This document shows, piece by piece, positions 1 to 8,600 of a stretch of 29,436 bases of DNA. Both the position numbers and the translations under genes were made by a program. Under the pieces are notes generated by a model. The model ran no database searches and was not told the DNA's origin. It saw only the letters and a list, made by a program, of their open reading frames with translations. Source of the DNA: Didymodactylos carnosus (lineage: Eukaryota; Rotifera; Eurotatoria; Philodinida; Philodinidae); contig CAJNOQ010001678.1 in assembly GCA_905250885.1 (NCBI GenBank), positions 1 through 29,436 on the forward strand, read 5' to 3'. Positions within the stretch are counted from its first letter, which is position 1. Every line of letters starts with the position of its first letter.

Positions 1-256
1 ATGTCGCAACACCTCCTCCTCGTCGATTTCGATCACGACGAACGAGAGAGTAACCCGAGAGAGTCATCTCTTCATCAGTGATTGTTGAATCAAGATTCGT
101 CTCTTGAAAAGATAAGATGTCGAAGTCCTTGAAAGAAAAAGAGTTTTTGTCTGTGATGTAGCCAAAGTTTTTAACAAGACTTTGGATATTGTGCGAGAAA
201 ATACAAAGTTTGTGAGAACTTGTAAAGACATTTTGTTCAGCTGGAGTCACATTACA
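1..256 (-). CDS. AP-type endonuclease domain of a LINE ORF2, N-terminal part
   Basis: This frame is open for 85 codons up to the window edge and is in the same frame as the upstream ORF1, separated only by TGA 259-257. It contains HNIQSLVKN, then FDILSFQETNLD and ITDEEMTLSGYSLVRRDR followed by RRGGVA. These match the pattern of LINE endonucleases: the 'N-x-S' start near the first metal ligand, the catalytic Glu in 'I/F-x-E-T-x-L', and the 'GY-x-x-x-R-x-D-R-x-x-x-GGG' loop. The enzyme nicks target DNA to start reverse transcription. No ATG is in frame between the UGA and the domain, so translation needs readthrough, reinitiation at a non-ATG codon, or the stop is a mutation. Confidence 0.65.
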
Positions 257-304
257 TCAATATTTATTAGACGATCTACTTGAACGATTTCCTTGACTAT
301 TGAA

Positions 305-350
<46 letters not shown>

Positions 351-437
351 GTGTTGCGGTTGTTGTTACCATTATTGTTGAGATTGTTATTAATACTATT
401 GTTGATGTTATTAAGATTGTCATTACTATTATTGTCA

Positions 438-472
<35 letters not shown>

Positions 473-964
473 GTTGTTATTATTGCTGTTATTATTGTTA
501 TTGATGCTAATACGAGCACGACTAGACGAACGATTTGCATGGTTTTTACTAATAACGCTCGACGATTGTTGTTGTTGTTGTTGTTGATTATTCCGTTGTT
601 GCCGAGCGTCATAGGCTTGTTGAGATTGTTGCTTAGTCAAATGCTTACCGATGTAAACATTTTTAACACAATCATTTAATGAGTTTCTGATTGTCGACGC
701 ATTTGCCAGGATCGACGACCGAACAGATAAATCGTTGAAAGAGACACCAAGAAGTGGTGGCCGCCCATTGTTTGTTGCTGACGATGTTTTAAATCGCCAC
801 ACCAAATCGATAGATGAGGGACCAATGTCGACACCAAGATGATCCTGTACGAAACGAGAGACAGTTTCTCTGTCATTTTTGCCTTCAACCGGAGACAAAT
901 TCTTGACGATGATGTTTCTTCGTCGCCTCTCTCGTTCAAGGTTTGGTGAGGGTGAGGGTGAGAG
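257..964 (-). CDS. LINE ORF1-like protein with Gln/Asn-rich tail
   Basis: The frame is open for about 235 codons and ends at TGA 259-257. From the N-terminus it shows a Ser-Pro run, a basic patch (RERRRR) leading into NIIVKNLSP, then a stretch with VSRFVQDHLG, IDLVWRF, PPLLGVSF, SSILANA and VYIGKHLTKQQ. This layout (fold start, Arg/Lys signature, 'ILANA', 'LTKQQ' before a charged helix) resembles the small RNA-binding domain seen in ORF1 of many invertebrate LINEs. The second half is low complexity: a run of seven Gln, then Asn runs up to about 16 residues encoded by AAT repeats. No zinc knuckle is visible. There is no ATG in frame, so the true start is not known. It is probably the first product of the element, acting in the ribonucleoprotein particle. 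Assignment rests on pattern recognition, not on a search. Confidence 0.6.
308..350. repeat. ATT/AAT trinucleotide microsatellite
   Basis: A nearly pure run of ATT units (about 14) lies inside the LINE ORF1 and encodes poly-Asn on the minus strand. The long isoleucine and leucine ORFs predicted on the plus strand here are shadows of this run. Confidence 0.9.
438..472. repeat. Second ATT/AAT microsatellite
   Basis: About eleven ATT units, again encoding Asn in the minus-strand ORF1. Together with the run at 308-350 it makes this part of the element prone to slippage. Confidence 0.85.
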
Positions 965-2710
965 TTATGGTTAAATCTTTGTTTCTTTTTGCTGTTAATT
1001 ATTTTAATATTCGAAAATGGAAGCTTTGTCGTAAAACATATGTAATATTCGATCGTGAAAAACGTAGTCCCCTAATCAACGAAGACATGCGTTTGAGAGT
1101 TTTCTCTTCTTACTGCGATATATGAATGATCATCTATTTTAGATTCAATGTGTGTTTGCTTGAGAAAGCTTTATATTTACAAAATATCTCGAGCTCAACG
1201 ATACCTTTTACTATCGTTGATTAGCGTTTTGTTCATCTTATTAGATCAGAGAAACGTTTGAAAAAAAGCACTCAGATTAAATCTGAAGAAAAAATTTGAG
1301 AGATTCTGAACTTCAGTCTGCGAAATAGATGAACACTTTTAAATTTTCTTGTTTGTTTTTGTCACAAAATCCACTCTGTAAAAAGAAATCTTTAGTTTTT
1401 TATGTTGATGTACATAATACGTTTTACTTTCATTTATGATTCATGTCTCGGATGCGCCTTCCCAATCAGAAAGAATGAATAAACCCTCTTCATCGTATCT
1501 ATCGTATTATTTGCTTACTGAGTTGAGAATATGCAAAGAAGAACGTAGAATAATAAGCAAAAAAAGAAACTAAAACTGTGCATTATGTGTTCTCGTTTGC
1601 AAAAAAGTCTTTAGAATTTTATCAATATTGATTTAATACTATCCTTTTTTAGATACTATAGTTAATATCTATTTATGATCACGTTTTCGGTAAAATTGTC
1701 AGTGAATACGACAAGAAGCCCTGAAAATCGGGTTTATTAAATATTTTATAATAAAAGATTATAGTCATCATCTCAATTAATAGCTAGATTACTGTTACAA
1801 CCATTTCAATGATAACAACACCATCACGACTTCGTCATGACTAACTATCAACGCAACAGGAACTTCCTATAATTCCTTTATGTTTTGCTTGTTAGAAATC
1901 TTTAGGTGTCTGTTATTTTTATAAGAAAAACACGCCATATTTTATCTACTAATATCTTAAGAATCTAAAAAGAAGCGAGTTGAGTTCACGGATCTAAGAT
2001 TAGTCTGATCTGTAAGCGTCAAGGTGAAAATTGTCTTTTGAAGGTTCCTTAGAGAAGATTTTTGATGTCTTTATTTTATGTTTTTCTATTTTTCATTAGA
2101 AATATTGAGATGAATGTTCTCAAGGAGGTAGTCTTAAACTCCAAATTTTTCTTTATCCGTCGGAATCAAATCATGATACAGAATCCATTTTCAAGACGGT
2201 AATGCGGTAATTATAACACTAAAAGGTGATTAATTTGAACGCAACGTACTACTCGTAGATTGCTTCCCTTTTTTCTCGATGAAATAGGTGAAAGAACAAA
2301 TATTTTACGTTGTTTTGATATTTATTAGAAAGTTGTAGAATGTGAATAAAAAACAATGGTATGTCATTGAGAAATGGAATATTATGCACTTTGTACATTT
2401 CGTGTACTGTGTATCAGAGTAAATGGTATGCTTATTTTGTCTTCTTTATTGGTGATATTTTATCGTTGATTTATTAGTAGTTAAAGATATTTTAAGTTGT
2501 TCTAATATGACAGTGGCGCAACTATAGCGGGGAGGCGTAGTCCAATGAGATTTTGGTTTAGCCTAATAGGATTTAAAAATTTGTAATTTTTTAAGCTGAT
2601 TGGAAAACAAATTTTTTGGCCCCGTGCGTTCTGAAATTTTTACAGCGTGGCCTAGTCCTGTTTTGCGGCCTAATGGAAGTTGAACCCAATGGTTCAAAAT
2701 TCCTAATTGT
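965..2710. other. Gene-free AT-rich stretch
   Basis: I see no supportable gene in this 1.7-kb stretch. Open frames are short and of biased composition. The segment from about 2511 starts with CAGTGGCGCAAC and is less AT-rich than its surroundings, so it may be an old repeat, but its ends are not convincing. Confidence 0.5.
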
Positions 2711-3028
2711 GCTATCACTGTAAATTTAAAAAACGAAAAGTCCGTGGTTTTTTCACCTACTTTTCTCTAAATTACATACAAAAGTTCGTTCCATCACTGG
2801 GTACGGCCCGTGATTATATCACGGGTGTTTCAACACTGCAGCTGTCAGTCAGATCCGTGAAAATAACGAGTAAAGTGTGTGAAAAAGCACGGATCTGATT
2901 GACAGCTTTTGTGTTGAAAATCCCATGATAATATCGTGATCTTACTCAAGAACAGAACGAACTTTTGTATGTAATTCAGAGAAAAGTAGATGAAAAAACC
3001 ACAGACTTTTCAAATTTACAGTGATTGC
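2711..3028. mobile_element. Palindromic MITE-like element, about 318 bp
   Basis: The two halves are imperfect reverse complements over nearly the whole length. The left end GCTATCACTGTAAATTT matches the reverse complement of the right end, AAATTTACAGTGATTGC, with one change. Further paired blocks include the one starting at 2741 (ACTTTTCTCTAAATT on the left) and CAGATCCGTG near the centre, with CACGGATCTG on the other arm. The central spacer is only about 30 bp. There is no transposase and no obvious target duplication, so the superfamily is unknown. Transcribed, it would form a long hairpin. Confidence 0.75.
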
Positions 3029-3087
3029 AATACGAGTCATGTGTAATAATTTCTTTCTCATTTTTTTAAAGTTCAGTTTCTACATTT

Positions 3088-3298
3088 TTTTTTTATTTTT
3101 AAACTTTTAATCCTCATCTCTCCGGTCCAAGGAGCACTGAAATCGGGTTACCCCATTGCATCTGTGCTCCAAGCTACCGAGACAACGAGCATGAGGTAGC
3201 TTGTCCAAGACTATCACGCGGTTACCGTTGCCGGGATTCGAACTCGGTACTTTTGGTGTATGTTGTCTGCCCGCTAGCCGACTGAGCCACGTTGCTCA
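3088..3298 (-). mobile_element. tRNA-derived SINE with 13-bp target-site duplication
   Basis: Read on the minus strand it begins with a tRNA-like head (from about 3298), continues into an unrelated body with two small hairpins (GGAGCAC/GTGCTCC and AGCTACC/GGTAGCT), and ends in an A-rich tail, seen as a T-rich tract at 3088-3105 on the plus strand. The sequence AGTTTCTACATTT is repeated exactly at 3075-3087 and 3299-3311, directly flanking the unit; this is the mark of target-primed retrotransposition. At about 211 bp it has typical SINE length. It moves using the enzymes of a partner LINE; whether the LINE at 1-964 is that partner cannot be judged because its 3' end is missing. Confidence 0.88.
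3234..3289 (-). promoter_or_regulatory. Internal RNA polymerase III promoter of the SINE (A and B boxes)
   Basis: On the minus strand TGGCTCAGTCGG (3289-3278) fits the A-box consensus and GAGTTCGAATCC (3245-3234) fits the B-box with one change. Their spacing is tRNA-like. The anticodon arm and acceptor stem do not pair, so this is a SINE head and not a functional tRNA gene. Confidence 0.8.
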
Positions 3299-3311
3299 AG
3301 TTTCTACATTT

Positions 3312-3945
3312 AATATAGATATCAGAAAAGCCTTTTGTCAGTCCTACATTTTTCTAGATGAATGTTTTCTTTTATTTTTAATTAGTAAACAACTTTTTAA
3401 ACTCCTTTGGAAATGATCTACAAGAGAAGGTCGCTAAGTGTTCTTTTCATTCTTCCTCGAAATATAGTTGATTAAGGGTAATTTTTGATACTGATAGCGG
3501 CGGCTTCAATATCCACTTCTAATTATACTATAGGCAGCAGTTACGTTGTTCCTCACGCATTTCTGAAGTGCTATTCTCGACACCGTCAAGTCGTGTACTA
3601 AGCCTGTGTAAGTTACTTATGTCTTAGTGTCTTAAATTACTTGTCTGACAGCATATTCATTACATTGTTAAGTACAAAACAGTTCATTTACTTAGTCTTT
3701 GTAACTTTCTGAGAAGATAGATGAATGAGTATTTATGGATAGTTCAAACAATTAAGCGAAAGAACTCAGACTAGTTTTCTGGTCCGAGCTCTAGTTGATG
3801 ACTAGTGACGATATGGGTGGGCATGTCAGAAGCTTGTTAACTGTAGAAAAGATATCAGACTATTGAAACTGCCATTCAGCAGCATTCTACATCTATAACG
3901 GTAGCTTCAAGGCGCAGTATTCTTCTTCCTAATCATATTAAAGAA
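3312..3945. other. Gene-free stretch
   Basis: I see no gene, repeat or RNA in these 630 bases. The base composition is slightly less AT-rich than the neighbouring intergenic DNA. Confidence 0.5.
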
Positions 3946-4082
3946 CTAGCAAATAAGGGGATATCTCTTTTCCTACATGCATATCTTTCTGTTCTCTTTC
4001 TTTTCTAGTGACGCGCTGAGACGAAATACTGTGCCGCACATGATATATCTTATGTGGAAAGAGATATCTCCTTATTTGCTAG
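3946..4082. mobile_element. Small inverted-repeat element (MITE-like), 137 bp
   Basis: Terminal inverted repeats of about 27 bp: CTAGCAAATAAGGGGATATC at the left and its reverse complement, with one change, ending CCTTATTTGCTAG at the right. The core is unrelated sequence with no ORF. A target duplication is not clear; the CTAG at each end could be part of it. Confidence 0.7.
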
Positions 4083-4242
4083 ATTCCTTTTGTTTTTCTG
4101 TATCAGTTATAGTTGGTTCTCCAGAAATCTACCAATAACTTTAAATAAACCATTTCTAATACAAATAAGATATTGTATTCGTTATCAGCAATAGAAATCC
4201 ATAATCAAATATATTTTAAGGATAAATCGGGGAAGCACTCAT

Positions 4243-5423
4243 GAGGGAACCGTCTCACGTAGTCCAACCCGTTTTCAGCCATATTTTGCCGAGATGTAGG
4301 GCTTATTACCCTGAGAAAAAGTCTAGTCATCTAGTCTAGTCTATAGAAAACGTCTAGTCTCATCACCGTCTAGTCATCTACTAATAATCCCCAAGCATTC
4401 AGACCTTTAGCTTTTATACTGAATAGAATCGTGATGTTTTTGTCTAAGCGTCTTTTCTCGTTTTTATTCTTTGACCTAACGTTTATTTTACGCATTTATA
4501 TTTTACATAGTCAAAAATACTGCGCAATAATATAGATCTACTGTAGACTCTAATACTTCAAACTATTTTCTCTTTTTATTGTAGACACAGAACGTCTAAC
4601 ATATTTCGTAGAATAAACGTTAGATTAAAAAGTAAAAACGAGAAAAGACGCTTAGACAAAAACATCACGATTCTATTATTCATTCAGTATAAAAGCTAAA
4701 GGTCTGAATCATAGGCGGCGGAGCCACGAGCCCTGGGTAGGCCTCGAGCCTACCCTAGGTTGGAGAGGTAAAGGCTTGGGTAGGCTCAAACTAGTACAGA
4801 TAAAGGCTTGACTAGAGTCGATTTAATGTTAAAATTTTCTAATATTAGTTAGTTTTTATGTTCTTCTGACAGATGACGCGTTATTACAAGGTCGTCCATA
4901 TTTTATCTATTATCACTTGTGTCTAGTGACATACTGATTGGTTTTCGTTGACGTATATATTTACGTCGAATTCTTTATTTTCAATATAAGATAATTTAAC
5001 TATTGTTCAAAACTTATATTCAAAATAACTTTTGACTTTTAAGTAATTAAAGAACAGTACTCTTCCTATGTACCAATGTTGGCTAAACAGAGTCAGATTA
5101 CATTTTTTTTTCTCAAAATAAAAAACAAAAGACAAATAATGATTCTGATGGAAATTCTGCTTCTGTTGACATTTTATCGAACAATTTAAATGACCTGTAG
5201 AGTTCACCATTATAAACAAATAAAGCGAACCGACTTTCAAACCACTCTCCACGGTGGTTTGGCCGAAAATATGAGCCTACCCTAAACTGGAATCGTTCCG
5301 CCGCCCATGGTCTGAATTCTTGGGGATTATTAGTAGATGACTAGCTTTTTCCCAGGATAATAAGCCCTACATATCGGCAAAATATGGTTGAAAACGGGGT
5401 GGACCACGTGGGAGGGTTCTCTC
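4243..5423. mobile_element. Long-terminal-inverted-repeat element, split by a later insertion
   Basis: The left arm (4243 to about 4500) and the right arm (4612-4709 plus 5318-5423) are reverse complements over more than 200 bp. Paired blocks include CCATATTTTGCCGA, GTAGGGCTTATTA, CTACTAATAATCCCCAAG, the ACTGAATAGAATCGTGATG region and AACGAGAAAAGACGCTTAGAC. Removing the insert at 4710-5309 and one copy of its target site leaves a single element of about 570 bp with a short central loop. The left arm also carries a local expansion of TCTAGTCATC/TAGTCTAG units at 4320-4380 that the right arm lacks. No transposase ORF and no secure target duplication are visible. Confidence 0.75.
4710..5309. mobile_element. 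hAT-like non-autonomous DNA transposon, 600 bp, with 8-bp target duplication
   Basis: The termini are CATAGGCGGCGGA and, inverted, CATGGGCGGCGGA. The 8-bp GTCTGAAT lies immediately outside both ends (4702-4709 and 5310-5317). Eight-base target duplications are typical of hAT elements. Just inside the ends are subterminal copies of GAGCCTACCCT on opposite strands, as expected for transposase binding sites. The interior holds only an 81-codon minus-strand frame (5252-5007) with no recognisable transposase residues, so mobility would need a partner. It sits inside the inverted-repeat element at 4243-5423 and is therefore younger than that element. Confidence 0.8.
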
Positions 5424-5605
5424 GTTACCGATCTATCATTCAACTCTTGGTTTGCTGCTCTTAATCTCAAGGTATATGCAGACAAGTTTAACGTGTACAT
5501 GTGAGAAACAGAAGTTTGAAAAATTTATTTTAGATGCGAAATATTTCTGATTAACAAACATCTACAACGCTCAATTAATTTTTTTCCATACTATTTGTTT
5601 AAACG

Positions 5606-8600
5606 ATGTCTGATAACTATGTCGTTATTGATCCCACAGCACTTTCTGTAAGTGAATTAACAGAATCCATATGTTTGTCTTCTAAAACGTAAAGTATGTT
5701 ATTTATATCATAGGATATTCGAAAGAAGCGTGCTCGTCACGACAGTTTTTATCGAATAAGTATGTTGCTTAGTAGTTACTTCCTTTTTTTCAATTAGAAA
5801 TATTCGTTATTTGTTTAGATTCCGATGAGATTTATCAATCATTTTTTCAAACTCATACATGTTACGATGTAATGCCAAAATCTGGGAAAGTGCTACTGTT
5901 AGATGCAGGATTATCGATTCGTAAAGCATTCTTTGCCTTGGTTTACAATAATGTTCGAGCTGCTCTTGTTTGGCATGCAGCAACATCATCAACAATTGGC
6001 TTATTAACTATTTCAGATTTTATTGCTCTTTTGATTAAATTTTATGATGCTAAATGTGTGAGTAAGGTTAATTGAGATTATTCCTTTATTGAAAATAAAT
6101 ATTCTTTCATTTTCAAATGTGTAGAAAAGTATGGAAACATTAGAAACACTTTCAATATTACAATGGAGAGAAGAATTACAACAGGGTCAATCGTCAACAA
6201 AAATCATACATTTAAGTCCAGATGATAGGTAAGATGAGAAAAAACTATTTGCGATATGTAGTAAAATATACTAAAATCAACATTTGCTGAGTATAAGGGC
6301 AATAGTTTTTGACAATAAGCAATTATAATTGGAGCTGTTTTTAAATTTTTAATCATATTTATTCGTTTGTGATATTATAAGGTTACGTTTTTGCTATTGT
6401 TGTTCGATTCTTGTTTGAGAATGGCCGTTTAAGGTCGAAATATTACAAACGAATAAATATAATTAAAAATTTCAATTTTTATAAAATTGAATATACAAAT
6501 TTTGTTTTCTAGTATATACAAAGCCATATTAACAATAATTAATCGTAAAGTACATCGGATACCCATTATTGATCCTGTTACAAAAGATTATTGCTGTTTG
6601 ATTACACATAAACGAATATTGAAGTTTTTATATTTATACGTAAACATTGTCTGACAAATCTATTACTATTATTTAAATATCTTTATCTATTAGATCTACG
6701 ATCTTCCTCAACCAACATTTATTCATAAAACATTAGATGAATTGAAGATTGGTCTATATGATGATCTTATTATGGTAAGTAAGAAAAATTAGTTTTAATC
6801 ATATAGGACGATCAAATTCTGCTTATGTTATCGTCTTGTAAACTTTCTCAGAAAAGTTGATTCAAGAATCTTGATAGTCATTTATTGAAAATGTTGTGGG
6901 AATATAGTTTGAATCATATGCTGGTCATTAACCGTGCTCCAGCATCTCCTGATTCCCATAGTATACTATTTTTACTTTTTTTCATCTAAGTGTAAATGAC
7001 TGGTGAGTTAAGTAAGATGAATGCGTTTATATGTGCACTAAAATATCGCAATGACTGTCACTTATCTGAATTTCATGTATTGATTCCTATTGGGTAAAAA
7101 ATTGAGCCATTTTTACGACCAATAGTCAATGATGACCATTTTCAAAAAATACAACATCGGCTACAAAACAAAGTATTTTTTTAGTTAAGCAAAGACTCAT
7201 ACTTTATAAACCGGAATCAGATGATGATCAACATATTCAAGAAATGACAGTGGACCCTAGGACTAACTTCATTTATTCAATAATTAAATAATACCTACGC
7301 TTTCGATATTTTTTCCCGTATTGGTTACGAATCTAGTGTTAGTTTATTAGAATAGTCAGGATTTAGTTTTTAAAAAAATGTATTTTAAAAGTAAATAGTG
7401 TTTAGATGACATGATCATAATGTTGCATAACTTTTTTTCTATTTTTTTTCTATGCTTGTTTTGTTGCGGACTCTTCAATCTACAAAATGAGCTTATTATT
7501 ACGTTGGATTACAGATATAGATAAAAGTAATTTTTTTATTAAGTACGATACTCCGTTTTTTGTCGTCTATCGAATTATATATTATTTGAAACAATTCGTT
7601 GACTAACAGAAAAAAGAGCAGTTTTCGAAATATTTTGACATTGCTGCACAATACGTTCCCTAATTCTGAAACTAAGTGACCGCAGGACCCTAAGACGTGG
7701 ATTTTATAGGAAAATTGACTCGCCATGTTGAATAGAATGCCTTCCCAGCAGCAGCAAATGTGAATTTGTTTATAATCCATAGTCATAAGGGTCGATAAGA
7801 GTCTCTCTTAAATCTGAGTCGTATCGTTTGAATATGATGATAATTATTGAAACTGGCTGCTTAAACCTTTAGTTTTGTTGCATTTACTGGCTATCCATTA
7901 TGGATGGGAAAAAGAAGAACCTTCCTGCCCTAAATATTGACACTCGCTAGACTTTTGACACACCGCTAGACTTTTGAAAATTTTGATCTATTAAAAATTT
8001 GTCGAACCTTTTTGTGAATATAACAAATATTGTGATTATGGAACTGTTAGTTTATTGCACGATTGTATCTGATGGGATTCTGCCGTTATAATGCATCGTT
8101 TTTATACCGTTGTTCGCTCAAAATTGTCGAAAACAAATAACAGTAACATTGCTAGCTTCCCATCTAAGCGTTCTATTCTCTCATGAATGAAAGAGAAAGT
8201 TTCAATATCATTTTTAATTAAACTGTTATCTACGATAAATACGATGATTGCTTTACATCATATACATATATTTGACTCGAAAAAAAATAAGAAAATAGAT
8301 AAGAAAATATACTTCTACAAGTTGCAAGTTATATTATATGAGAATGATATTAGTGTTGCATAATCAACCAAAATTATTTTGTATCATTTTTTCTTCAATA
8401 AATCTAAAATATTATTGTTTCCATTAGTGGCTAATAAATAATTCGATGTTTGAGATTTTGTTTTGTCAATTATGGAATTTGCATCAAAACTATCATTGAA
8501 AGTATGTGGAATATTAGCAGCTGCACCATATCGTTTTGGGAGATATGTTAATGTTTGTTCTTTCTTTTTTAATAATTCTAATTGTTCATTTATTGTAAAT

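Larger units (their letters stand above)
1..964 (-). mobile_element. Non-LTR retrotransposon (LINE), partial, cut by the window edge
   Basis: On the minus strand an ORF1-like frame (964-257) is followed by the beginning of an AP-endonuclease-like domain (256-1). This order, nucleic-acid-binding ORF1 then endonuclease and reverse transcriptase, is that of APE-type LINEs such as the CR1/L2/Jockey groups. The reverse transcriptase and 3' end would lie beyond position 1. No start ATG exists in the ORF1 frame upstream of the conserved part; the frame opens after a TAA at 967-965, so the 5' end is either truncated or lies in an unrecognised leader. The clade cannot be fixed without the reverse transcriptase. 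Confidence 0.75.

Noticed and set aside
247-679. Long Ile/Leu-rich ORFs over the microsatellites
   Set aside because: They are antisense or frame shadows of the AAT repeats in the LINE ORF1.
2511-2720. Possible hAT-like element starting CAGTGGCGCAAC and ending near ATCACTG
   Set aside because: The terminal match needs gaps, the right end belongs to the neighbouring palindrome, and no target duplication is seen.
3211-3297. tRNA gene on the minus strand
   Set aside because: Boxes A and B are present, but the acceptor and anticodon stems do not pair; the unit continues into a SINE body with target duplications.
3201-3416. 71-codon plus-strand ORF
   Set aside because: It runs antisense through the SINE head and its flank.
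5872-6075. 67-codon ORF as a separate gene
   Set aside because: It is part of exon 3 of AMPK gamma running into the following intron.
7499-7786. 95-codon minus-strand ORF
   Set aside because: The plus strand of the same stretch looks more protein-like, and the ORF has no start or splice context.
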